From positions 62,001-126,000 of the forward strand of contig NZ_JAAXMM010000013.1 of assembly GCF_012276985.1 (NCBI RefSeq): DNA of 64,000 nt. The letters run 5' to 3'. This document shows positions 9,784-19,858 of this stretch, in pieces; positions within the stretch are counted from its first letter, which is position 1; the number at the start of each line of letters is the position of its first letter. The DNA is from Agrobacterium sp. a22-2. GTDB taxonomy: Bacteria > Pseudomonadota > Alphaproteobacteria > Rhizobiales > Rhizobiaceae. The position numbers and the translations under genes are program-made. The notes beneath the pieces were generated by a model that worked only from the letters and a program-made list of their open reading frames with translations, ran no database searches and was not told the DNA's origin.

Positions 9784-11151
9784 TCAGAAGGCGGCGCGCA
9801 AGGCAAGGCCGACGATGGCGCATGTGACCAGTGTGCGCCCGACGCCCTGGTGAAACCGGAAGATCATCACCGCCGCCAGCAGGGATATGGCAAGGGCTGC
9901 GGGGTCGAGCGTCGCCCAGTCGGGGACGGAAATCGACAGGGAGAACAGCGCGGGCGCGCCGGAACCGGTGTCCGTCCGCGGCCAGAGCGCCAGCCGATCG
10001 ACCCTTGCAAACAGCACATGCAGGGCAAACCAGACGGCGAGGTTCAGAATGACGCCGACCACGGCGGCGGTGATCGCCGACAGCGCGCCCGACAGCAGCC
10101 GGTTGCCGCGCAGCCGCTCGATATAGGGCGCGCCGGCAAAGATCCAGATGAAGCTCGGCACGAAAGTGGCCCAGGCCGTCAGGATGCCCCCCAGGATGCC
10201 GGCCAGAACGGGATCGAGCCCCATGGACTGGCGAAAGCTGGCCAGGAACCCGACGAAGGACAGCACCAGGACGAGCGGCCCCGGCGTGGTCTCAGCCAGC
10301 GCCAGCCCGTCCAGCATTTCGCCGGGCTTCAGCCACTGATATTGCTCGACCGCGACCTGCGCGACATAGGCCAAAACCGCATAGGCACCGCCGAAGGTCA
10401 CCAGCGCCATTTTCGAGAAGAAGGCAAAAAGAGCGGTAAAGCTGCCCGGCCCAAGCGTCAGCCACAACACCAGCAACGGCGCCTGCCAGACAAGGATCCA
10501 GAAGATGAGGCTCACGAGCGAACGGCCGAGATGCGGGCGGGAAAGGATCTTTTCACCATCCTGCAGGGTAGCGGGCGGCTGATCTGTAGCCCGTTCGGAC
10601 CGGGCGGCCATGTAGCCGGCAAATCCGGCCAGCAGGACGACCAGCGGAAACGGCATGGAGAGCAGGAACAGAGCGAAAAACGCCACGGCAGCGATGATCC
10701 GGTGCGTCTGCGTTTTGAGCGCCCGCTTGCCGATGCGGATCAGCGCCTCGACGACAATGGCCAGCACAGCCGCTTTCAGGCCGAAGAACAGGCCGGCGAT
10801 CCAGGTGGTATCCTGGAACAGCGCATAGGCCGCCGATAGGCCGATGATCACGGCCAGACCCGGCAGGACAAAGAGCAGGCCCGCGACGATGCCGCCGCGT
10901 ACGCCAAACATCAGCCAGCCGATATAGGTGGCAAGTTGCTGGGCTTCCGGCCCCGGCAGCAGCATGCAGTAATTCAGCGCATGCAGAAACCGGTCCTCCG
11001 ACACCCAGCGTTTTTCATCGACGACGATGCGATGCATCAGGCCGATCTGTGCCGCCGGGCCGCCAAAACTCATCAGGCCGATATGGCCGAAGACACGGAT
11101 GACCTCGGAGAAGGTGGGGGTGTCGGCGATCTCTGCCGGATGGTCCGTCAT
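9784..11151 (-). CDS. chrA: Chromate efflux transporter, long-chain CHR family
   Basis: The 455-residue integral membrane protein has two homologous CHR domains, the arrangement of long-chain ChrA proteins. The first domain carries FGGPAAQIGLMHR (near residues 30-43), the second FGGAYAVLAYV (near 255); PGPEAQQLATYIG and TTPGPLVLVLSFVGF are the paired amphipathic motifs. It would export chromate from the cytoplasm using the proton-motive force. Its start codon overlaps the stop of the upstream rhodanese-ChrB gene by one base (TAATG), indicating translational coupling. Confidence 0.92.
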   Translation of the reverse strand: MTDHPAEIADTPTFSEVIRVFGHIGLMSFGGPAAQIGLMHRIVVDEKRWVSEDRFLHALNYCMLLPGPEAQQLATYIGWLMFGVRGGIVAGLLFVLPGLAVIIGLSAAYALFQDTTWIAGLFFGLKAAVLAIVVEALIRIGKRALKTQTHRIIAAVAFFALFLLSMPFPLVVLLAGFAGYMAARSERATDQPPATLQDGEKILSRPHLGRSLVSLIFWILVWQAPLLVLWLTLGPGSFTALFAFFSKMALVTFGGAYAVLAYVAQVAVEQYQWLKPGEMLDGLALAETTPGPLVLVLSFVGFLASFRQSMGLDPVLAGILGGILTAWATFVPSFIWIFAGAPYIERLRGNRLLSGALSAITAAVVGVILNLAVWFALHVLFARVDRLALWPRTDTGSGAPALFSLSISVPDWATLDPAALAISLLAAVMIFRFHQGVGRTLVTCAIVGLALRAAF

Positions 11152-11975
11152 TACTTCGGCCTTTTCGGTGCGTGGGCGACCCAGTCATGCCGCTCTTCGC
11201 TCGCGTCGCGTGCCCAGCGAAACAGGCTGTCATAGAGGATCATGCCCGCATCGAGCTGTTCCAGATCCCTGGAATACATCCGCGACAGGCCAAGCGACAT
11301 GGCAAGGAGGCCGGCGGCTTGCGGCGCCAGATCGAGACGATCGGTATCGGCGGCCCGCACGATGGTTGCAACGGTCTGCAAAGCCTCGATGTTCAATTGA
11401 AACTCCTCCACCATCGTATCGAAGGTACAGAACTCGCCACGGTGGCTCCAGAAGACGCCATCAACGTCAAAGGCCGTGGCGCCGAAACGCTCCGCAACGG
11501 CTTCCACCTCGGAAGGTGCTACGAACAGGAATGTCGCCTTAGGATCGATGAACCGGCGGATCAACCAGGGGCAGGCAATACGGTCGATTTTCGGCCGGCT
11601 GCGGGTCACCCAGAGAGTACCGCCATCGGGCTTGGCCGGCGGGATCGCCGACACCGGCACGAGCGGCAGGCCGGCCTGCTGCCAGGCATCCGTGCCGCCT
11701 TCCAGCACCTCGGCCTCAGTGCCGTGGTGGCGCAGATAGGCCGCCACACCTTCGCTCAGTTTCTTGCCACGCCTGCAGATAACGATCACCGACAGGTCAC
11801 GATAACAGGCGGCCCAATCGGCTACGGAGGCGTGATCGCCGCGGACGGAGCCGGGCAGGATAAAGGGAAAGGCCGCAAAATCGTCCTCGTCGCGCACGTC
11901 AAGCAAGACGGGCGATCGAGGTGTTCCGAGCATGCGGGATGTCTTATCGACAGAGATCGAATTGAATGAGGCCAT
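11151..11975 (-). CDS. Rhodanese-ChrB fusion, chromate resistance protein
   Basis: The 274-residue protein joins two domains. Residues about 8-110 form a rhodanese domain with LLDVRDEDDF and the active-site loop VICRRGKKLSEG (Cys67). Residues about 125-265 match the C-terminal domain of ChrB (WVTRSRPKIDRIACPWLIRRF, then FDVDGVFWSHRGEFCTFDTM). Classical ChrB has a different N-terminal DNA-binding-like region, so here sulfur-transfer or thiol chemistry replaces it. It is translationally coupled to chrA. A role in chromate sensing or thiol-dependent handling is inferred from context. A GGGAC motif lies 8 bases before the ATG. Confidence 0.87.
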   Translation of the reverse strand: MASFNSISVDKTSRMLGTPRSPVLLDVRDEDDFAAFPFILPGSVRGDHASVADWAACYRDLSVIVICRRGKKLSEGVAAYLRHHGTEAEVLEGGTDAWQQAGLPLVPVSAIPPAKPDGGTLWVTRSRPKIDRIACPWLIRRFIDPKATFLFVAPSEVEAVAERFGATAFDVDGVFWSHRGEFCTFDTMVEEFQLNIEALQTVATIVRAADTDRLDLAPQAAGLLAMSLGLSRMYSRDLEQLDAGMILYDSLFRWARDASEERHDWVAHAPKRPK

Positions 11976-12149
11976 GACACGTCCCTTTGGTCACATTACG
12001 GACGCGAAACTGCAGCATGATGCCTCGTGGAGCATTCGCAAACTCCATGCCTCATTTAGGCAAACCGAAAAACCGATGTCAAGCCTTGCCGCCAAGGCCA
12101 CGAAGAATCGAACCGGCCTGTCCGGCGCTGCAAAAAATCGCGTTTCTTC

Positions 12150-12179
12150 CTTGACTCAGTTCACCAGCGCCCTTATCTC
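12150..12179 (+). promoter_or_regulatory. Candidate groESL promoter (heat-shock sigma-like)
   Basis: CTTGACT at 12150-12156 and CCTTATCTC ending at 12179 lie with about 17 bases between the core hexamers, ending eight bases before the CIRCE element. The CTTGA -35 element fits both the housekeeping and the RpoH-type promoters of alphaproteobacteria. A transcript starting just downstream would place CIRCE in the early transcribed region, as in other groESL operons. Confidence 0.5.
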
Positions 12180-12186
12180 AACCTCG

Positions 12187-12213
12187 CTAGCACTCCCCAA
12201 GGGTGAGTGCTAA
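12187..12213 (+). promoter_or_regulatory. CIRCE operator (HrcA binding site)
   Basis: CTAGCACTC (12187-12195), a 9-base spacer, and GAGTGCTAA (12205-12213) match the CIRCE inverted repeat with one change in the first base (C instead of T). HrcA binds this site to repress groESL until heat stress. It lies 59 bases before the groES start. Confidence 0.95.
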
Positions 12214-12272
12214 CAATATCGATGCGGGTCCTTATGCGATCCGCGAATGTCATTTGATCGAGGGATTAGACA

Positions 12273-12569
12273 ATGGCAAGCACAACTTTCCGCCCGCTTC
12301 ACGACCGCGTCGTCGTCCGCCGTATTGAGGCTGAAGAAAAGACCAAGGGCGGCATCATCATTCCTGACACCGCCAAGGAAAAGCCCGCTGAAGGCGAGAT
12401 CATCGCAGTCGGCTCCGGCGTTCGCGACGACAAGGGCAACCTGGTCGCACTCGACGTCAAGGTTGGCGACCGCGTCCTGTTCGGCAAGTGGTCGGGCACC
12501 GAAGTCAAGCTCGACGGCGTAGACCTTCTGATCATGAAGGAAGCCGACATCATGGGCGTTATCGGCTGA
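12273..12569 (+). CDS. groES: Co-chaperonin GroES
   Basis: The 98-residue co-chaperonin has the standard length and the N-terminal [19 protein letters not shown] strand, the mobile loop [16 protein letters not shown] (residues about 20-36) that docks onto GroEL, and the C-terminal ADIMGVIG. It caps the GroEL cage during ATP-dependent folding in the cytoplasm. A GAGGGA ribosome binding site lies 7 bases before the ATG. It is the first gene of the groES-groEL operon under CIRCE. Codon use is strongly biased, as expected for a highly expressed gene. Confidence 0.98.
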   Translation: MASTTFRPLHDRVVVRRIEAEEKTKGGIIIPDTAKEKPAEGEIIAVGSGVRDDKGNLVALDVKVGDRVLFGKWSGTEVKLDGVDLLIMKEADIMGVIG

Positions 12570-12616
12570 TCTGCCGGTTTCCCGTTTCTATCTGGACAAT
12601 TCAACCAATGGGCTAA

Positions 12617-14404
<1,788 letters not shown>

Positions 14405-14425
14405 GCTTCCCATTCGGGAATTTTG

Positions 14426-14454
14426 AAAGGGCGACCCTCGGGTCGCCCTTTTTT
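14426..14454 (+). terminator. Rho-independent terminator of groESL
   Basis: AAAGGGCGACCC (14426-14437) pairs perfectly with GGGTCGCCCTTT (14440-14451) and is followed by TTT, giving a 12-bp nominal stem and a run of six T overall. It lies 150 bases after the groEL stop. Confidence 0.93.
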
Positions 14455-15234
14455 ATGGTGCCTCCATCCCGTCACCCTGGAAGGAGGCCGTCCGGCGACA
14501 CAACCAAAAGACACTTTAAAGTTTCCGAACGTATAAATTGACAGATATCTAATATTTAGAATCAGGAAAACGCCGAACGGGTTGTTTCGACCAATGTGGC
14601 CCTTGATGTTGGAGCGCACCGTACTGCGGAGATGGTGCACAGGCCCCCCACCAGACCTATAGAATATTCGATAATACGAATATTAAGTCTCAAATTTCTT
14701 CAGATTTGCAACTTTGCGACATGCCATTGGCCTTGCAAAGCCTGGAGACTGGGAGATAACCTGTTAGCGAACCTGATTACCTGATGATTATTCACTTTTT
14801 CGATCATGTATCAAAAAAATACATTGCCGAGCGGGCCAAAAATTTATAACCCTGCCCATCGTGATGGTTGTTGCGGTCTCGATGGCCTGGGGTTTTGCCG
14901 ATCCAGGTGCACAATGAGAAAGATCCGACGGGCCAGACGACTCGATATTAAAACCTATGCGCGATATCTGTTACCCTTGTGATCTTGTGCGATGACAGGG
15001 CGCCGGGTAAATTGGCAGCCCTTTTGATCCGCCGGAATACCGACGAAACGAAACGTGCATTTGTGACGATTGGGATGGGGTGCGTGCCTTGAGGGGTAGC
15101 GGCCATCCAGACGACAATATCCGAAACTGGTCCGAAAGTCCTGGGGCGTCTTATAGGCTTTCGATTTGGGGAACGTCTTGTTTAAGATTGCCAAAGCCGA
15201 ACTTGCCGCTCCGTTTGGTCCAGGGTCCCTGGCG
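14455..15234. other. Gene-poor, partly AT-rich intergenic stretch
   Basis: About 780 bases separate the groESL terminator from the next plausible gene. I see no convincing coding region; the short open frames have no ribosome binding sites or recognisable products. The part from about 14500 to 14850 is visibly richer in A+T than its surroundings. It contains a perfect palindrome, AATATTCG-ATAATA-CGAATATT (14663-14684). No tRNA, riboswitch or known small RNA was recognised. Confidence 0.6.
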
Positions 15235-15624
15235 ATGAGCGATTCCGACAGCAACCTGCTTTACCAATTCAGCTTTTCAGAAGGCTGGGCCGGTGACATG
15301 TCGAATGGCGTGATCAAGCTGGGAGAGCGCGCCACCGCGCTGCACGGGCTGGATGGGCCGGAATGCGGCTTGCTCAGCATGATGCGCTCCTACGATCCGC
15401 ATGATCGCGCTCACATCCTCGAACTGTTCGAACAGGCGGCGACGTCGTCTTCGACCTTCTGCTATTCCACGACCATCGTGATGGGCACCGGCCAGCGTCA
15501 GCCGGTGTTCTGCATCGGTGAGTCCAACGGACTGGAGCAGAAATATGCCGGCAGCATGATCGGGGTGTTCGTGTTTCCCCGGTTCAAGCTGGCACCGGGC
15601 GCCCATCTGCACAGCCAGCCCTGA
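15235..15624 (+). CDS. Small hypothetical protein, possibly PAS-like
   Basis: The 129-residue product (start MSDSDSNLLYQF; a TTG 69 bases upstream would extend it) has no signal peptide or membrane segment. The central MRSYDPHDRAHILELFEQA helix followed by strands (FCYSTTIV, RQPVFCIGES, IGVFVFPRF) is reminiscent of the second half of a PAS domain, where a helix precedes three strands and a ligand pocket. No catalytic domain is attached, so if it is a sensor it acts as a single-domain protein. Assignment is tentative. It stands alone behind a long intergenic stretch. Confidence 0.55.
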   Translation: MSDSDSNLLYQFSFSEGWAGDMSNGVIKLGERATALHGLDGPECGLLSMMRSYDPHDRAHILELFEQAATSSSTFCYSTTIVMGTGQRQPVFCIGESNGLEQKYAGSMIGVFVFPRFKLAPGAHLHSQP

Positions 15625-15805
15625 GCGGCGCCACGCCCTTTTGCGGCCTTGTGAAGCTGTTCAATCCCATCTGACAGGTCAACCCAATGCATCGGACCGC
15701 GCTGCGGAAACGGCCTGGATCGCCTCGCCGGTTTCCGCCAGGCAGGCCTGAACAGCGCGGATCCCACCTGCCGCTCCTCATCTGCATTTCCAAGACTCGC
15801 AGCCG

Positions 15806-15838
15806 TTGACTGTCTCTTATTTGTGAACGAACAGTCAA
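15806..15838. promoter_or_regulatory. Inverted repeat upstream of the DoxX gene
   Basis: TTGACTGT (15806-15813) and ACAGTCAA (15831-15838) are perfect inverted arms with a 17-base spacer, about 110 bases before the DoxX start. Within 50 bases downstream are two further small palindromes, AATGATCATT (15875-15884) and TTTCGAAA (15883-15890). The arrangement looks like a regulatory region; the protein that would bind is unknown. The rest of the 319-base gap holds no gene that I can support. Confidence 0.4.
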
Positions 15839-15943
15839 AGATCGTCCATCTATGCGCGACAATTATTTAATGACAATGATCATTTCGAAATTCGGAAACA
15901 ACACCTGTCCCCATTCAGGCGTCACGCCATAGAGGAAGCTTCC

Positions 15944-16387
15944 ATGTCCAATACCAACAATGCAATCATTCTCATCGCCCGCATCCTGCTGTCCTTCATG
16001 TTCATCATGTCGGGCTTCGACAAGCTTGTGAACCCGGCCGGCACCGCCGGCATGATCACCGGCGCCGGCCTGCCTGCCGCCGATCTGCTGGCCTATGCCG
16101 CCGGCCTGTTCGAACTCGTCGCCGGCCTGTTCGTGCTGGTCGGCTTCCAGACCAAGCTGACCGGCTGGGCGCTTGCCCTGTTCTGCGTGTTCACAGGCCT
16201 CGTCTTCCACAGCTCGGCCATCAACGTGCCTGACTTCCCGGCTGCCGCAAACGGTTGGCTGACCGTTCTCAACCAGATCATGATGATGAAGAACATCACC
16301 CTTGCCGGCGCCTATATCCTGCTCGCCACTTTCGGCCCCGGCGCCTACTCGATCGACGCCCGCCGCGGCGTGGCCGTTGCTGCCTGA
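15944..16387 (+). CDS. DoxX-family membrane protein
   Basis: The 147-residue protein has four predicted transmembrane helices (about residues 7-25, 47-68, 73-92 and 112-130) and the DoxX hallmarks: FMFIMSGFDKL in the first helix and the GLFELVAGLFVLVGF second helix. DoxX proteins are small quinone-linked or thiol-stress membrane proteins whose biochemical role differs between members. The length is typical. It is preceded by several palindromes that may control it and is followed by a strong terminator shared with the convergent methyltransferase gene. Confidence 0.88.
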   Translation: MSNTNNAIILIARILLSFMFIMSGFDKLVNPAGTAGMITGAGLPAADLLAYAAGLFELVAGLFVLVGFQTKLTGWALALFCVFTGLVFHSSAINVPDFPAAANGWLTVLNQIMMMKNITLAGAYILLATFGPGAYSIDARRGVAVAA

Positions 16388-16411
16388 TATCCCTGCCCCT
16401 CAAGGGTAGAA

Positions 16412-16445
16412 AAACAGCCCGCCGGAGCAATCCGGCGGGCTGTTT
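16412..16445. terminator. Bidirectional terminator between DoxX and methyltransferase genes
   Basis: AAACAGCCCGCCGGA (16412-16426) pairs perfectly with TCCGGCGGGCTGTTT (16431-16445) around a GCAA tetraloop. The A-rich left flank and T-rich right arm make it usable in both directions, matching the convergent gene order. Confidence 0.92.
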
Positions 16446-16472
16446 CATGTCTGTGCCCTCGTCTCTAAACCG

Positions 16473-17072
16473 TCAGGCCCTGCGGGCAAGCCAGACCGTT
16501 GCACCGCCGCAGGCCGGGTCCTCGCTGATAAGGGCAAGCAGTTCGAAACCGTGGCCTTCCAGCAGGCGCTGGTAGTCATCAGGGGCAAGGCTTGCATGGT
16601 AGAGCGGTTCGCCTTCGAACGTGCCGATCGCCTCGCCCTCCGCCGGCCCCGAAGTGAACATCAGCATGGCGCCGTCCGCGGCATGGGCCGCGAACCGCGC
16701 AAACATCGCCCGCTGCTCTTCGCCAGTCAGGTGAAAGAAGCTGTGCCAGGCCAAGAGCGCATCGAAGCGCGCGTCCAGCGCCAGGCGCCGCATGTCGCCG
16801 ACATGCCAGCCATGTTCGGGAAACCGTGCCCGGCACAGGCCGATCAGCGTTGCCGAGGAATCGACGCCCGTCAGGCGATAGCCGCGGGTTATCAGTTCGG
16901 CCGCCATGGGCTCGCCCGAACCGCAGCCGATATCGAGCACCGTGCTGCCGGCGGGCAGCGTTGCCGTGAACCGGTCGAGCCAGTGTTTTTCGAACAGGTC
17001 CCGGCCGCGGATGCGGTCGAAGGCAAGAGCATGGCGCTCGTACAAACCGACGACACGATCCGCGTCTTCCAT
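16473..17072 (-). CDS. Class I SAM-dependent methyltransferase
   Basis: The 199-residue protein has motif I VLDIGCGSGEP (residues about 45-55) for S-adenosylmethionine binding, then an acidic loop at the end of strand 2 (LTGVDSS) and motif GDMRRL. It resembles small soluble methyltransferases of the UbiE/Methyltransf_25 type. The substrate is not apparent. Its start lies 17 bp after the hisG stop on the same strand, so it is probably carried on the hisZ-hisG transcript, but no histidine-pathway role is known for such an enzyme. Confidence 0.85.
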   Translation of the reverse strand: MEDADRVVGLYERHALAFDRIRGRDLFEKHWLDRFTATLPAGSTVLDIGCGSGEPMAAELITRGYRLTGVDSSATLIGLCRARFPEHGWHVGDMRRLALDARFDALLAWHSFFHLTGEEQRAMFARFAAHAADGAMLMFTSGPAEGEAIGTFEGEPLYHASLAPDDYQRLLEGHGFELLALISEDPACGGATVWLARRA

Positions 17073-17089
17073 GCCGTCCTCCTCACATC

Positions 17090-17785
17090 CTACAAGGCGC
17101 CGCGCACCGCTTCGATGATCTCCTGCACCCGCGCATTGCCCTCATGGTCCGCTTTTCGCGCCCGCACCAGGCAAGCCTGCGACCGCAGGATCACGCCGTC
17201 GGAGAGGATCTTCAGATGATTGGCCTTCAGCGTCGAGCCGGTCGAGGTGATGTCGACGATGATATCGGCCTGGCCGGCGGCGGGTGCGCCTTCGGTAGCC
17301 CCTAAGCTCTCGACGATGCGATAGAGCTGGATGCCGTGCTGGCTGGAGAAGAACTGCTGGGTGAGGCGCCAGTATTTGGTGGCGATGGCCAGCCGGCGAC
17401 CGTGACGGGCGCGGAAATCGGCCGCGACGTCGCCGAGGTCGGCCATGGTATCGACATCGAGCCAGATTTCCGGCACGGCGACCACGACATCGGCATGGCC
17501 GAAGCCGAGGCGGGCGGCGATCTCGACCTTGCTGTCGGCCTCGCTCAGGCCTTCGCGGATCAGGTCTTCGCCGGTGACGCCGAAATCCACCGTGCCATTG
17601 CCGATCTCGCGCGAGATTTCCGAGGCCGACAGGAAGGCGATGTCGATATCGTCGACCCCGTCGACGCGGCCGCGATAGGAGCGATCATTGCCGACGGCGA
17701 CGATCTTCATCCCGGCGCGCTCGAAGATGGCCGAGGCATCGTCCTTCATGCGACCCTTGGAAGGCAGGCCAATGGTGATGGTCAT
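17090..17785 (-). CDS. hisG: ATP phosphoribosyltransferase, short form, catalytic subunit
   Basis: The 231-residue HisG catalyses the first step of histidine biosynthesis, joining ATP and PRPP. It lacks the C-terminal regulatory domain of long HisG, so it belongs to the short form that requires HisZ. The start [13 protein letters not shown] is set by the 4-base ATGA overlap with hisZ. The PRPP-binding loop is [13 protein letters not shown] near residue 175, and [25 protein letters not shown] is the usual N-domain substrate region (broken here by the normal loop). Feedback by histidine would act through the HisZ complex. Confidence 0.94.
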   Translation of the reverse strand: MTITIGLPSKGRMKDDASAIFERAGMKIVAVGNDRSYRGRVDGVDDIDIAFLSASEISREIGNGTVDFGVTGEDLIREGLSEADSKVEIAARLGFGHADVVVAVPEIWLDVDTMADLGDVAADFRARHGRRLAIATKYWRLTQQFFSSQHGIQLYRIVESLGATEGAPAAGQADIIVDITSTGSTLKANHLKILSDGVILRSQACLVRARKADHEGNARVQEIIEAVRGAL

Positions 17786-18903
17786 TGGGGTGCCCTCTCC
17801 TGTTCGATGCGATCCAGCCACAGCGAGAAGCCGACGGCCGGAATGCGGTCTTTTGCACCGAGCAGGGTCAGCAGCCGATCGAAACGGCCACCGCCGGCGA
17901 GCACGGCGGCTGAGCCCTCGACGGCGATTTCGAACACCAAGCCGGTGTAATAGTCGAGCGGGCGGCCGAAGGCGGCGCGATAGGTGATGCGGCCAAGATC
18001 GAGCCCGGCATTGGCCAGAGCGGCAACCCGCTCGTCGAAGCGCGACACGGCGGCCCCAAGTTTCAAGCCGGCGGCATCGGCAAAGCCGGCCAGCGCCGCC
18101 GAGGCCTCTGACAGCGGCAGTTCCAGCGACAGGAATTCGCGCAGCAGCAGCAGGGCTGCGCCATCGAGCCGGGTTTCGGCCAGTTCCAGCTTTTCCTTCA
18201 GCCGCGTGGCGATCTCGGCCGGCGTGCGGCTGGCATTGGTGGAATAGCCGGTCGCCTGCATGGTGTCGTCGATATGGGCGATCAGGGCGCGGTCGTCGCC
18301 GGAGGCCAGAAGTGCTGTCACCATCGGATCGAGGCCCTCGACCGGATGGGGCGTGGCGAGCTTTTTCAGGAGTTGATCAAGCTGGGCCGAATTGCCAAAA
18401 GCCTGGATCAGCCGCTTCTGCCATCCAGCGGGCAGGCCCAGCGCCTTGACGACCGCCTCGAACACCGCCTGATCGCCGAGCGTGACGCTGAGCGTCCGAC
18501 CCGGCAGCAGGCGCGCCAGCACGGCATAGGCATCACCGATCGCCCGGCCATCGGCACTGGCAATGCCCGTGTCGCCCAGATCCTCGATGCCGGCCTGGTA
18601 GAATTCATGGGCGCCCTCGCGGCGCTGGCGAAACACCTCGCCGAGATAGGCGTAGCGCTTTGGCGTGCCGGTGGCGGTCTCGATATGGCGCAGGCAGACG
18701 GGAATGGTGAATTCCGGGCGCAGGCAGAGGCTTGTCCCCCGCTCGTTCTCGGTCAGGAAAATGCGGCGGCGCAGGTCTTCGCCGGCCATGTCGAGAAAGG
18801 GTTCGGCCGGCTGGATGACGGGCGTATCCACCCGCGTCGTGCGGCGCGCGGCAAATTCGTCCAGCAGTTCGCCGGCAAAGTCGGGCATGTTGATCAGGGG
18901 CAT
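17782..18903 (-). CDS. hisZ: ATP phosphoribosyltransferase regulatory subunit HisZ
   Basis: The 373-residue protein is a paralogue of the histidyl-tRNA synthetase catalytic core, without the anticodon-binding domain. Class II features remain: [18 protein letters not shown] (motif 2-like region) and the YYTGLVFEI and GGGRFDRLL segments near the C-terminus. HisZ forms a hetero-octamer with short HisG and confers histidine feedback. It overlaps hisG by four bases. The true hisS lies 1 kb upstream on the same strand, so the tRNA synthetase and its paralogue are neighbours. Confidence 0.93.
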   Translation of the reverse strand: MPLINMPDFAGELLDEFAARRTTRVDTPVIQPAEPFLDMAGEDLRRRIFLTENERGTSLCLRPEFTIPVCLRHIETATGTPKRYAYLGEVFRQRREGAHEFYQAGIEDLGDTGIASADGRAIGDAYAVLARLLPGRTLSVTLGDQAVFEAVVKALGLPAGWQKRLIQAFGNSAQLDQLLKKLATPHPVEGLDPMVTALLASGDDRALIAHIDDTMQATGYSTNASRTPAEIATRLKEKLELAETRLDGAALLLLREFLSLELPLSEASAALAGFADAAGLKLGAAVSRFDERVAALANAGLDLGRITYRAAFGRPLDYYTGLVFEIAVEGSAAVLAGGGRFDRLLTLLGAKDRIPAVGFSLWLDRIEQERAPQ

Positions 18904-19058
18904 GAGGATCCCAGCGGATTTTCAGTCAAGCTGTTGAGGTCAGGCGATTTGGCTCAGGCATTTCGGCCAATCCGAACACCACCCTTTGGCGCCCATGTCA
19001 ACGACGGGCGTGACGGGGCCGCCACTTTTTATGGCAATGGAACAGCGAAACATCCGCT

Positions 19059-19424
19059 TCAGACGATCACCTGCATGAATTCGATGCGGTTGCCGAACGG
19101 ATCATGGGCGTAGAAGCGCTCGTAGCCTTTGAGTGGCTGATCGGCGGCGACCAGATAACCGGACCGACCGATGCGGGTTGCCAGCGCCGGGAGATTGGCG
19201 ACGATGAAGGCCGGATGGGCCTTTTGGGCCGGGCGGAAATCGGGATCGACCCCCAGATGGATCTTTACCGGCCCATCCTCGAACCAGCAGCCGCCGCGGG
19301 CTTTGAGATTATCCGGCTTCTCGACCTCCGGAATGCCGAGCACGCCTGCATAAAACGCCCGCGCATCGGCTTCCCGCCCTTCCGGCATGGCAAGCTGGAC
19401 ATGATCGAGAAACAGGATGGCCAT
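19059..19424 (-). CDS. VOC-family (glyoxalase/bleomycin-resistance fold) protein
   Basis: The 121-residue protein has the paired beta-alpha-beta-beta-beta modules of the vicinal oxygen chelate fold. Candidate metal ligands are His8 (FLDHVQLAMP), a His in VKIHLGVD, and the Glu of FGNRIEFMQV near the C-terminus. VOC members include glyoxalases, dioxygenases and resistance proteins; this one cannot be placed further. It sits between hisS and hisZ on the same strand, 155 bp before hisZ, an insertion into an otherwise common hisS-hisZ-hisG order. Confidence 0.85.
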   Translation of the reverse strand: MAILFLDHVQLAMPEGREADARAFYAGVLGIPEVEKPDNLKARGGCWFEDGPVKIHLGVDPDFRPAQKAHPAFIVANLPALATRIGRSGYLVAADQPLKGYERFYAHDPFGNRIEFMQVIV

Positions 19425-19528
19425 CGCGATGTTCTCCCCTGATGGGGCATGAGTTTAATGCGGATGGGCGGGTTTGGGTAGAGCGAGATCAACCAGCCAA
19501 CCGCGGCGCAAGTTCGCCCCCCTCTGCC

Positions 19529-19854
19529 CTGCCGGCGTTTGTCACTGCAATCGATTCACAGGATCGATTGCTCCGCTGCGCGGACCGTTCCGCACCCCCC
19601 ACAGGTGGGGATATCGAATCGCGGCGGCCGCTCGCCAGGCTGGATGACGTTGAGAGCGCTGAAACGGATTTTACGGGAGCCCTGCCGGCTGTCCTCGGCC
19701 CTTTGTCCAGGCGAGCCGGCAGCGATCTGGGCTCCACCTCCCCCTTGAGGGGGGAGGTCGCGCGGAACGCGCGGGTGGGGGTGATCGTTCAGCGGTTGCG
19801 GCGGGTCACCCCACTCCGGAGCTTTGCTCCGACCCTCCCCCTCAAGGGGAGGGT
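19529..19854. repeat. Dispersed palindromic repeat element, copy A
   Basis: Bases 19529-19598 are 67/70 identical to 23800-23869. The core contains a 9-bp inverted repeat, GCAATCGAT (19547-19555) and ATCGATTGC (19563-19571). The right part holds two oppositely oriented G/C-rich palindromes, CCTCCCCCTTGAGGGGGGAG (from 19737) and CCCTCCCCCTCAAGGGGAGG (from 19833), which can also pair with each other, placing a fold-back of about 115 bp five bases after the hisS stop. It resembles mosaic intergenic elements common in rhizobia; I cannot name the family with certainty. Confidence 0.88.
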
Positions 19855-19858
19855 AAGC

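Noticed and set aside
19539-19748. Short reading frame starting MSLQSIHRIDCS in the repeat element, seen again at 23810
   Set aside because: Both copies lie in the dispersed palindromic repeat, have no ribosome binding site and diverge after the repeat core, so they are probably not proteins.
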